Source: CAYZEZ01 sp964477295 (GTDB lineage: Bacteria > Bacteroidota > Bacteroidia > Bacteroidales > SM23-62). From it: a stretch of DNA of 13,520 bases. The position numbers and the translations under genes are program-made. The DNA lies in NCBI GenBank assembly GCA_964477295.1, contig CAYZEZ010000122.1, positions 1 to 13,520 of the forward strand, in the 5' to 3' direction. The notes below the pieces were generated by a model, which saw nothing but the letters and a program-made list of their open reading frames with translations, had not been told where the DNA came from and ran no database searches. Shown here one piece after another: positions 6,656-13,520 of the stretch. Position 1 is the first letter of the stretch; the number at the start of each line of letters is the position of its first letter.

Positions 6656-9001
6656 ATGAAACCACACAGATTATTTACGCTATTTTGTTTTATCCTTCTT
6701 TCTTCCGGGTTGCTGGCCCAGAGTGCCAAGAAGCATTTCAAGGCGGGGGAGGATTTTGTGTATGCCGGGAATTTTCCCGATGCCATAGAACAGTTCACCA
6801 AGGCGATTGAGCTGGATCCCGATTATGACAAGGCCTATATTGCCCGCGCCGATGCGTATGAGAAGACCGGTAAGCTGAAGGAGGCGGCCGAAGATTACGA
6901 CAGGGCTTCGACTTTCGTGAATAAAACAGATATTTTCTATTCTGCGGGAAGGCTTTATTACGAAATTGGTGATTACGAAACAGCTATCGAAAGGATCAAT
7001 GTGGCCCTGGAGTTGAAGCGAACGAACATGGAAGCCTACCAGGTGCTCTCCAAAACCTACCTGGCCCAGGGGAAATATAATGAGGCACTGGAAGAATGCA
7101 ACGCTGCGCTGGGGCTGAAAGAATCATCTGAGAATTTTTATCTCCGCGGGACCATCAATGAGAAGCTTGGAAAAATGGAATTTGCCGAAGAGGATTATGA
7201 AAAATCCATCCGGAGGGACGATGAAAATATCGACGCACTGATTGCCGTGGCCAACGTGCGGATCGCGCTCGGCAAACTAGAGGAAGCGCTGTTCCGTGTA
7301 AACCAGGCGCTTAAGCTTGATCAGAATAGCCGCCAGGCATATTATGTGCGAAGTAAGATCTACGCGAAGCAGCTCGATTATCCCAGTGCCATTAATGATA
7401 TTTCGAAGAACCTGCTGATGGACCAGAATGATGAGGAGATGTATTATATACGTGGGTGCTACTACCAGGAGTTCACCCAGCACCCCAATGCTATCAACGA
7501 TTTTACAAAGGTGATCCTGTTGAATCCTCAGAACGCAGATGCGCTGTTCAAGCGTGCCTACTCCTATGAGCAGATTGGTGATTTCAAATCGGCCATTAAG
7601 GATTATGAAGCTTTGCTGCCCATGTCGGAGCATGACGAACAGGCTAAGGCGTTGATCGAACAGGCAGGAAGCAGGTTGTTTGAACTGTACCGCGAAACAA
7701 ACAAACCGGTGATCGTTATCCTTGATCCTGCACCTCGAAATAAGGAGACCCTCCAGTTCCCGACAGGTTCGAGCATTGTGTCTGTAAAGGGACAGATTGA
7801 AGATGAGAGTGACCTGAAATCGATATCCATCGATCAGATACAGGTGCCCTTCCAGAAAAATGAAGATACCGAAGCGTTTGATTTCCTGGCGGCTTTCGAA
7901 ATTGGCAACAAGGAGAACATCACCATTTCGGCTACCGATGTGTATGGCAATACGGTAAATAATGTTTATAACATAATGATGACAGAGGTGGATGCACCGG
8001 TTGTATACATCATTGCTCCGTATGCATCAGATAACGGGGAGATCTATCTTGATTCAAACGATCCGTCAGTTTATGTTGAGGGCCGTATTGAGGACGAAAG
8101 CATCATCGAAAGTATCAGGATCAATGATATGATAGCCAGCTATATCCCGGATGAGCTGAATCCCACCTTCTCGGCCAATATAAATATCATGAATAAGAAT
8201 AAGATCAACGTGGTTGTGACTGATGTTTATGGTAACTCCACCGACGCTGAATTTACCCTGAACCGCGAAGCCGCCCTGATCTCGGAGAAAAACCCGATGG
8301 GCAAGACCTGGGCTGTTTTTATCGAGAATTCAGATTATGAGACCTTCGCCAGCCTGGAAGGCCCGACCAAGGATATCACCCTTATGAAATCGTCTCTTGC
8401 TAAGTACCAGATACATAATTTCATCCATAAGAAAGACATGACGAAGAGCGAAATTGAGCGGTTCTTCTCTATCGAATTGCGCGACCTGGTCAGGAGCAAC
8501 CGGGTTAACTCCTTGTTGATATGGTATGCCGGGCATGGCAAATTTGTTAACGAAACAGGTTACTGGATACCCGTTGATGCACACCGTGATGATGAGTTTA
8601 CTTACTTTAATATCAATGCGCTGAAGGCATCGTTGCAATCCTATTCAAGCTCGGTTACCCATACCCTGGTGATCACCGATGCCTGCGAATCGGGTCCCAG
8701 CTTCTACCAGGCCATGCGGTCGGACAATAAGATCAAAAGCTGCGACGATTGGCAGGCTACAAGGTTTAAGTCATCACAGGTATTTTCATCGGCGGGATAT
8801 GAGCTTGCCGTGGATAATTCGCAGTTTACCAGGACGTTTGCCAACTCCCTGGCCAATAATCCGGATGCATGTATCCCTATAGAAAGCATCGTGAATAAGG
8901 TGACCACTGCGGTTGTGAAGAATAACCAGCAGAAGCCGCAGTTCGGGAAGATTGCAGGGCTGGAAGATGAGGATGGAACATTCTTTTTCATTACCAAGTA
9001 A
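6656..9001 (+). CDS. secreted TPR / caspase-like (C14) peptidase protein
   Basis: The 781-residue product starts with a signal peptide (about 1-21, ending LLAQ), so it acts in the periplasm or is exported. Residues 25-345 hold about eight to nine tetratricopeptide repeats; the first is AGEDFVYAGNFPDAIEQFTK. Two similar beta-sandwich domains follow (about 352-444 and 447-537). Each contains an I-E-D-E-S motif and ends with a T-D-V-Y-G-N strand, a likely tandem duplication. The C-terminal part (about 548-781) is a caspase-fold peptidase: it opens with GKTWAVFIENSDYE, has the catalytic His627 in WYAGHG and the nucleophile Cys677 in DACESG. Both catalytic residues are present. Such enzymes cut after basic or acidic residues depending on subtype; the specificity here cannot be read. 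The propeller-SpoIIE gene follows 39 bp downstream with no promoter or terminator seen between, so co-transcription is likely. Confidence 0.9.
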   Translation: MKPHRLFTLFCFILLSSGLLAQSAKKHFKAGEDFVYAGNFPDAIEQFTKAIELDPDYDKAYIARADAYEKTGKLKEAAEDYDRASTFVNKTDIFYSAGRLYYEIGDYETAIERINVALELKRTNMEAYQVLSKTYLAQGKYNEALEECNAALGLKESSENFYLRGTINEKLGKMEFAEEDYEKSIRRDDENIDALIAVANVRIALGKLEEALFRVNQALKLDQNSRQAYYVRSKIYAKQLDYPSAINDISKNLLMDQNDEEMYYIRGCYYQEFTQHPNAINDFTKVILLNPQNADALFKRAYSYEQIGDFKSAIKDYEALLPMSEHDEQAKALIEQAGSRLFELYRETNKPVIVILDPAPRNKETLQFPTGSSIVSVKGQIEDESDLKSISIDQIQVPFQKNEDTEAFDFLAAFEIGNKENITISATDVYGNTVNNVYNIMMTEVDAPVVYIIAPYASDNGEIYLDSNDPSVYVEGRIEDESIIESIRINDMIASYIPDELNPTFSANINIMNKNKINVVVTDVYGNSTDAEFTLNREAALISEKNPMGKTWAVFIENSDYETFASLEGPTKDITLMKSSLAKYQIHNFIHKKDMTKSEIERFFSIELRDLVRSNRVNSLLIWYAGHGKFVNETGYWIPVDAHRDDEFTYFNINALKASLQSYSSSVTHTLVITDACESGPSFYQAMRSDNKIKSCDDWQATRFKSSQVFSSAGYELAVDNSQFTRTFANSLANNPDACIPIESIVNKVTTAVVKNNQQKPQFGKIAGLEDEDGTFFFITK

Positions 9002-9040
9002 TATTAATACCCGCTTCAGTGCGGAGAAACCCACATTTAA

Positions 9041-12000
9041 ATGACCACTTCCAGGCTATGTAGTCTTTTGATTGCTATTGGTTTATCCATACCCGTTGTT
9101 TCACAAACCTATTTTTTCGATAATTACAGTGTCAGGCAGGGCCTTGCCCAGTCGAAGGTGTACGCCATTATCCAGGATAAGAACGATTATATCTGGCTGG
9201 GGACAGAAGGGGGCGTGTCGCGTTTCGATGGGACGTCGTTTGAAAATTTTACCACCGAAGACGGACTGGCTGTGAATGGCGTACAGACCATTTTCCGCGA
9301 CCCCTATGATAATATCTGGATGGGGCATATCGGTGGCGGTATTACACGGTTTAACGGGGAGACCTTCGAACGGCTGGAAGGCATTTCATTTATGCTGGGG
9401 AGTGATATCACTTCTATTTCACTCGACACTGCAGGGAGTTTATGGATTGCTACTGCAAGTTCGGGAGCAATGGTTATATATAATCCAGACGCTCCGAAAG
9501 GAGAGTTCAGGTATGAACAGTACAGCGGCAGAAGATTGAGCGACCGTGTATTTAAGCTCTATTTATCACACGATGGCAGCCTGTACCTGCTAACAGATGT
9601 CGGTATCCAGAGACACTTGCCTGAAAAAAATGATTTTGAGAAAATTCTTATCCATGGATTGGGCTATCACCAGGTAACTTCTGTCATTGAGGACAGTAAG
9701 GGTAACTTTTGGTTTGGCACTTATAATGATGGCCTGAAAAAATATGATCCGGTAGCGGAAGAATTAACCTATTTCACCATGAAAGACGGACTGGCCCATA
9801 ATTTTGTGAGCAGCCTGTTCGAGGACAGCCGTGGCAATATCTGGGTGGGTACCTGGGGAGGCGGCATCACAATGATCAACGCGGAACTAAGAAATTTCAA
9901 TACCGGGAACGGTCTGCAAGACAGCAAGATAAGGTGCTTTTATGAAGATGTTGAAGGGAATATCCTCATCGGTACCAATGAGCACGGGCTGTCGATCTAT
10001 AAAGGGGAGCAATTTGTCTCGTGGTCGGAAGAAGATGGACTGATAAACAACCAGGTATGGGCCGTTCACCAGGACCGGAATGGTAAATTCTGGTTTGGCA
10101 CCAATGGCGGGATCTCAGTGCTGGATTTGTCGGGACGAGCAGATCACAGGTTCCGGCACCTGACCTCCGAGCGGTATACTATCGGTGACCAGATCAGGTT
10201 TATCGACGAGGACCGGGACGGCAATATATGGCTGGGTACATATGCCAACGGGACCTTCGAATACAACCCCCGGACTGACAGGTTCTCCTACAGCTTTTTA
10301 CTGAATTCCTATAACACGCAGCAGATCGTTACAGCTATGGCGATCGACGCGAACAATAATCTCTGGGTTGGTACGACCGACGGTTTGCTGTATTATGATA
10401 TCGATGCACGTGCGGTGCAGCTCCTCACACAGATCCACGGACTGGCCGGCACGGATATATCTGCATTGTATGCCGATTCGCGTGATATAATATGGGTAGG
10501 TTCGAAGGGCAAAGGATTAACGAAAATTGTCGGGGATACGGCCCTGGCGGTTAACCTGGGAAATAACTTCACACCCACATGTATAACCGAAGACCAGGAA
10601 GGATTGATCTGGGTGGGAACGGAAGGGCAGGGTGTATTCGCTATCGAGAGCGATACGATAAAATTTCATTATTCCCGGCAGAACGGGCTGATGGCCAACC
10701 TGATTACCCTCATCGAAGTGGATGACCGGAATAATTTATATTTCGGAACCAATTTGGGACTGAATAAGCTTGACCGGGAGAAAGATAAAATATACAGCTA
10801 TACCAGGAAAAATGGATTTGTTGGGATAGAAACCAAAAACAATGCTTCCTGCAGGGACGACGAAGGGAACCTCTGGTTCGGGACGGTGGCAGGGGTTACA
10901 AGGTATAGTCCCGACCGCGAGATAAGGACAGAGATTGAACCGCTTACCCACATCATCCGTTTGAGGATAAACCTCCAGGACAGGGCCATGGAGGAGGGGA
11001 TGAGGCTCAGTTTCAATGAGAACTCTATCATTTTTAATTATACCAGCATCTGCCTGATCAATCCCGATGCGGTCCACTACCAGTATAAGCTGGAAGGTGC
11101 CGATATCGACTGGTTGCCCGAAACAGATCAGACCACGGCGACCTATCCAGCCCTTAAGCCCGGAAAATATATATTCCAGGTTAAGGCATGTAACAGCGAC
11201 GGCATATGGAACGAAGTACCGATAAGTTATGCGTTCCAGATCCGGCCACCCTTTTATGCCACGTGGTGGTTCATCCTGATCTGCATATTCATAGCAGGAG
11301 TTATTATCCTGATCTGGATCAAGTGGAGGGAGCAGGTACTGAGGCGGGAGAACCGGATCCTTGAAGAACGGGTAAAGGAAAGGACGGCGGTGGTGGTAGC
11401 CCAGAAAGAGGAGCTGGCACAGAAGAATAAAGACATTACCGATTCCATCCAGTATGCAAAAAGGATACAGTTTGCAATACTGCCACCGGAGGTCCCGTTC
11501 GAGGATACCTTCATATTATTTAAGCCGAAGGATATCGTGAGTGGTGATTTTTACTGGATACTGGAGAAGGATGGCAAGGAATTCATAGCAGCAGTCGATT
11601 GCACCGGTCATGGAGTGCCGGGTGCCTTTATGTCGATCATTGGTCACAATATGCTGAATAAGATCGTTAAGGAATACGATATAGTGAAACCTTCCGAGAT
11701 TTTAAACCACCTGGATGTGGAGGTAACCAGGACACTGCGCCAGGAGGACGAAACCGCCACGGTTAAGGATGGTATGGACATGACCCTGATCTGCTTCCAC
11801 AGGGATAAGATGTTACTTGAAGTAGCGGGGGCCTACAATCCCATTTACCTGATCAGGAATGGAGAGCTGATCGAGACCAAGACCGACCGGTTTGCCATTG
11901 GGCGTTCGGTGGGTGAGCTGGAGAAGAAGAATTTCACCAATCACGAGATTAAGCTTCAGAAGGGCGACACCATTTACATGTTTTCTGATGGGTATGCTGA

Positions 12001-12178
12001 CCAGTTCGGAGGCCAGTCAGGGAAGAAGTTCAAGTCGGGGCCGATGAAGGAACTGTTGCTGAACCTGCAGGAGAAGACCATCGAAGAGCAGTACTCTATA
12101 CTGAACAGCACCATTGAGGCCTGGAGGGGAGACATTGAGCAGATTGATGATATTTTAGTTATTGGGAGGAAATTTTAG
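9041..12178 (+). CDS. double beta-propeller sensor with SpoIIE/PP2C phosphatase output
   Basis: This 1045-residue protein has a signal peptide or N-terminal anchor (about 1-22). About fourteen propeller-blade repeats of the type G-N-I-W-x-G-T-x-G-G-G-(I/V) lie between residues 48 and 622, enough for two seven-bladed propellers. A Y_Y_Y immunoglobulin-like domain (about 665-735) and one transmembrane helix (about 743-760) follow. A coiled-coil linker (762-800) leads into D-S-I-Q-Y-A-K-R-I-Q and then the phosphatase domain (about 820-1045). Its metal-binding acidic residues are visible in VSGDF (Asp836), AVDCTGHG (Asp853), FSDG (Asp983) and IDDILV (Asp1036/1037). The sensor half is that of hybrid two-component systems, but the output is a serine/threonine phosphatase rather than a kinase. 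In known systems SpoIIE-type phosphatases act on STAS anti-sigma antagonists; no such gene is in the window. The N-terminal half should be periplasmic and the phosphatase cytoplasmic. Confidence 0.93.
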   Translation: MTTSRLCSLLIAIGLSIPVVSQTYFFDNYSVRQGLAQSKVYAIIQDKNDYIWLGTEGGVSRFDGTSFENFTTEDGLAVNGVQTIFRDPYDNIWMGHIGGGITRFNGETFERLEGISFMLGSDITSISLDTAGSLWIATASSGAMVIYNPDAPKGEFRYEQYSGRRLSDRVFKLYLSHDGSLYLLTDVGIQRHLPEKNDFEKILIHGLGYHQVTSVIEDSKGNFWFGTYNDGLKKYDPVAEELTYFTMKDGLAHNFVSSLFEDSRGNIWVGTWGGGITMINAELRNFNTGNGLQDSKIRCFYEDVEGNILIGTNEHGLSIYKGEQFVSWSEEDGLINNQVWAVHQDRNGKFWFGTNGGISVLDLSGRADHRFRHLTSERYTIGDQIRFIDEDRDGNIWLGTYANGTFEYNPRTDRFSYSFLLNSYNTQQIVTAMAIDANNNLWVGTTDGLLYYDIDARAVQLLTQIHGLAGTDISALYADSRDIIWVGSKGKGLTKIVGDTALAVNLGNNFTPTCITEDQEGLIWVGTEGQGVFAIESDTIKFHYSRQNGLMANLITLIEVDDRNNLYFGTNLGLNKLDREKDKIYSYTRKNGFVGIETKNNASCRDDEGNLWFGTVAGVTRYSPDREIRTEIEPLTHIIRLRINLQDRAMEEGMRLSFNENSIIFNYTSICLINPDAVHYQYKLEGADIDWLPETDQTTATYPALKPGKYIFQVKACNSDGIWNEVPISYAFQIRPPFYATWWFILICIFIAGVIILIWIKWREQVLRRENRILEERVKERTAVVVAQKEELAQKNKDITDSIQYAKRIQFAILPPEVPFEDTFILFKPKDIVSGDFYWILEKDGKEFIAAVDCTGHGVPGAFMSIIGHNMLNKIVKEYDIVKPSEILNHLDVEVTRTLRQEDETATVKDGMDMTLICFHRDKMLLEVAGAYNPIYLIRNGELIETKTDRFAIGRSVGELEKKNFTNHEIKLQKGDTIYMFSDGYADQFGGQSGKKFKSGPMKELLLNLQEKTIEEQYSILNSTIEAWRGDIEQIDDILVIGRKF

Positions 12179-12180
12179 AG

Positions 12181-12419
12181 ATTGACTAGATTTGAAGAAT
12201 GGATAAGAAATATAAAGAAATAGAAATAGAAGAGTATTATGTTGAAGATTCTAATCCAAAAGAACTTGCCAGATCATTAGAGCAAAGGACAAAAAACTTT
12301 GCAGTTGATATAATCCGCTTATCAGTAAAACTACCTTAAACTACTGAAAGTCAAGTAATCAGGAATCAGTTAACGATAGCCGGAACCAGCATTGGTGCCA
12401 ATTGGTCAATCTAGTCAAT
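12181..12419. repeat. perfect 12-bp inverted repeats bounding a small insert
   Basis: ATTGACTAGATT at 12181-12192 is the exact reverse complement of AATCTAGTCAAT at 12408-12419. The arms begin 3 bases after the stop codon of the SpoIIE gene (TAG, 12176-12178) and end 5 bases before the stop codon of the convergent gene (12427-12425). They enclose 215 bp that hold only the broken four-helix-bundle gene. No clear target-site duplication flanks the arms. They could be ends of a small mobile element, an insert-specific RNA stem, or arms of an AT-rich convergent terminator into which the gene was inserted. Confidence 0.75.
12199..12414 (+). pseudogene. broken S23 four-helix-bundle protein gene
   Basis: From the ATG at 12199 the frame reads 46 codons (ending I-R-L-S-V-K-L-P) to TAA at 12337-12339. 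It then continues in the same frame through T-T-E-S-Q-V-I-R-N-Q-L and AGTSIGANW to a TAG at 12412-12414. The pattern E-Q-R-T-K-N-F-A ... L-P-x-T-T-E ... R-N-Q-L ... A-G-T-S-I-G-A-N is that of the four-helix-bundle / 23S rRNA intervening-sequence (S23) family. The two halves join in one frame if the TAA is a single-base change from a sense codon. The family's second half (about 50-70 residues after GAN) is missing. The final TAG lies inside the right inverted-repeat arm. An in-frame TGA at 12193-12195 fixes the start. A sample (12241-12300) is 33% GC, against 58% at 12481-12540. Confidence 0.82.
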
Positions 12420-12424
12420 TCTAC

Positions 12425-13003
12425 TTAAATTTGAGCAATCTTAACCACTGAGCCATCCCATTTCGGGGCATTATTGATGGCATCCATGACCTTCCCGGGA
12501 TTATCCACCACCGACCAGATCGCTCGGTGAGCTTCACGCATAAATTCCTGCTCGATCATCTGTTCGAAAAATTTAAGCAGGATATCAAAGTAGCCGTTAA
12601 TATTTAGGATTACGATCGGGACAATCACCTTGCCCAGTTGTTTCAGGGTGATCACTTCGAGTAATTCTTCCATGGTTCCCACGCCACCCGGAAGGGCGAG
12701 GATGGCATCGGCCACTTTTGTGATGGTTTTCTTCCGTTCATGCATGTCGCTGACCACAATTTGTTCCACCCCGGGGTGAGCCCATCCCCGGTCGACCATA
12801 AAAGAGGGGATGACGCCTGTAATTTTCCCTTTATTCAGAAGGATGGTGTCTGCCAGTTTCCCCATCAGGCCCATCTTTCCACCACCATAATATACGGATA
12901 GGTTTTGCCGGGTGAGTATAATGCCTAATTCTTCTGCAGCCTTGAAATAGACTTCATTAACCTGACTGCTTGAGGCGCAAAAGACAGTTATATTGGAGAT
13001 CAT
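12425..13003 (-). CDS. LOG family nucleotide 5'-monophosphate phosphoribohydrolase
   Basis: Members of this Rossmann-fold family (TIGR00730, long mis-named lysine decarboxylases) release the base from nucleoside 5'-monophosphates; plant-type members activate cytokinins. The 192-residue product has the N-terminal ITVFCASSS strand, VYYGGGKMGLMG at 37-48, and the signature PGGVGTMEE at 105-113 with an upstream HERKK (88-92). These form the active site and phosphate-binding elements. Length is normal for the family. The physiological substrate in Bacteroidota is not established. The gene lies 7 bp downstream of trxA on the same strand, so the two are probably co-transcribed. It is convergent with the SpoIIE gene. 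Confidence 0.92.
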   Translation of the reverse strand: MISNITVFCASSSQVNEVYFKAAEELGIILTRQNLSVYYGGGKMGLMGKLADTILLNKGKITGVIPSFMVDRGWAHPGVEQIVVSDMHERKKTITKVADAILALPGGVGTMEELLEVITLKQLGKVIVPIVILNINGYFDILLKFFEQMIEQEFMREAHRAIWSVVDNPGKVMDAINNAPKWDGSVVKIAQI

Positions 13004-13010
13004 TGGAAGG

Positions 13011-13328
13011 CTAAAGCAGGGCTTCGAGTTTGTTAACCAGGTTACTCTTTGGAACAGCGCCTACCTGCTTATCTGCCACTTCACCATTCTTAAAGAAAAG
13101 GACGGTAGGTATATTTCTGATTCCAAACTTTGCTGTAGTTCCCGGATTGCTGTCAACGTCAAGCTTGGCAACCAATGCCTTATCTTTATACTCTTCGCCA
13201 ATCTCTTCCACTATGGGGCCTACCATTCTGCAGGGTCCGCACCACTCAGCCCAGAAATCTACGATAACAGGCTTGTCGGATTTCATCACAATTTCTTCGA
13301 AATTCTGATCTGTTACTTCTAATGCCAT
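13011..13328 (-). CDS. trxA: thioredoxin
   Basis: A small cytoplasmic disulfide reductase that donates electrons to ribonucleotide reductase, peroxiredoxins and other targets. The 105-residue protein has the redox motif WCGPC at 29-33 (Cys30 and Cys33), the buried Asp24 in VDFWAEW, and the cis-proline loop NIPTVLFF with Pro74. The glycine of the last turn is in VGAVPK. There is no signal peptide, and the length is exactly that of a classical thioredoxin. A weak -7-like sequence, TACATTTT, lies at 13356-13349 on the minus strand; otherwise no promoter is clear. The next gene is the LOG-family protein 7 bp away. Confidence 0.97.
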   Translation of the reverse strand: MALEVTDQNFEEIVMKSDKPVIVDFWAEWCGPCRMVGPIVEEIGEEYKDKALVAKLDVDSNPGTTAKFGIRNIPTVLFFKNGEVADKQVGAVPKSNLVNKLEALL

Positions 13329-13410
13329 TTTATTAATTTTAGGTATTTAAAATGTATTTAATGAATCCAGTGAGTGCACTCTCCGCTGCTGGCAGCGTAT
13401 ATAGTGAGGG

Positions 13411-13437
13411 CAAAAAATTAAGATCAATAAAGATCTT
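13411..13437 (-). terminator. possible weak intrinsic terminator
   Basis: On the minus strand AAGATC (13437-13432) and GATCTT (13425-13420) form a 6-bp stem with a 6-base loop. The stem is followed by AATTTTTTG (13419-13411), a run of six T. It lies about 20 bases after the stop of the partial gene at 13459, so it could end that transcript before trxA. The stem is short and AT-rich, hence the modest confidence. The remaining spacer to trxA (13329-13410) holds only two small palindromes, AGTGCACT (13373-13380) and CGCTGC/GCAGCG (13384-13397). Confidence 0.35.
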
Positions 13438-13458
13438 CAATGTGTAAAAATAAAAAAA

Positions 13459-13520
13459 CTAATTCAGTTTAAACTCTATGTCCTGTTCGTTTAACAGGAA
13501 TTTAATGAAATTATCGGTGA
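13459..13520 (-). CDS. 3' end of an upstream gene, possibly DNA polymerase III alpha
   Basis: The last 19 codons before a TAG (13461-13459) read TDNFIKFLLNEQDIEFKLN on the minus strand; the gene runs off the window edge. From memory, dnaE commonly precedes trxA in Bacteroidota, and its C-terminus often ends in a short hydrophobic and acidic segment like this. With only 19 residues the assignment stays tentative. A perfect 7-bp hairpin (13481-13487 with 13493-13499) falls inside these codons. Confidence 0.4.
   Translation of the reverse strand, partial: TDNFIKFLLNEQDIEFKLN

Noticed and set aside
6529..6801. Minus-strand 90-codon frame in the divergent intergenic region
   Set aside because: It overlaps the signal peptide and first TPR of the caspase-like gene and the likely promoter; no recognisable sequence.
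12199..12339. A functional 46-codon protein from the first part of the S23 remnant
   Set aside because: It would contain only the first helix and the start of the second of a four-helix bundle, and the homology continues past the stop, which marks a pseudogene.
12993..13322. Plus-strand frame opposite trxA
   Set aside because: Antisense to a clear thioredoxin; no family signal.
13481..13499. Perfect 7-bp hairpin near the window end
   Set aside because: It lies inside the coding 3' end of the partial gene, about 20 bases before its stop, so it is unlikely to be that gene's terminator.

Overview
The window looks like a scaffold piece from an uncultured member of the Bacteroidota. The evidence is the TAnnTTTG-type promoter motifs, weak or absent Shine-Dalgarno sequences, the exported proteins ending in two-propeller/Y_Y_Y/SpoIIE and TPR-histidine kinase architectures, and a degraded 'S23' four-helix-bundle gene, all typical of that phylum. 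A run of exactly 100 N (1429-1528) is a scaffolding gap of unknown true length.

Left part (1-4087): a dispersed palindromic repeat lies at 87-217. Then, all on the minus strand, come prfB (release factor 2), the gap, recX and prmC. RF2 is split between two frames: the first 21 codons (1316-1254) end at an in-frame TGA inside a canonical CTT-TGA-C slip site with an internal Shine-Dalgarno, so the full 362-residue protein needs a programmed +1 frameshift. PrmC is the enzyme that methylates the GGQ glutamine of release factors, so substrate and modifier sit in one cluster. ribD (riboflavin synthesis) diverges from prmC across 29 bp.

Middle part (4093-12178): three large exported or membrane signalling proteins. 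A TPR-sensor histidine kinase on the minus strand ends 5 bp from ribD and diverges, across a 283-bp intergenic region, from a plus-strand pair. The pair is a secreted TPR / tandem beta-sandwich / caspase-like (C14) protein, followed 39 bp later by a giant double-propeller sensor with a cytoplasmic SpoIIE/PP2C phosphatase. The arrangement suggests an envelope sensing module with kinase, protease and phosphatase outputs; that they work together is inference.

Right part (12179-13520): between two convergent genes lies a small AT-rich insert bounded by perfect 12-bp inverted repeats (12181-12192 and 12408-12419). It holds a broken S23 four-helix-bundle gene with one internal stop, truncated at the right repeat arm. 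Next, on the minus strand, are a LOG-family nucleotide phosphoribohydrolase and thioredoxin (7 bp apart, probably one operon), then the last 19 codons of a gene that could be dnaE.
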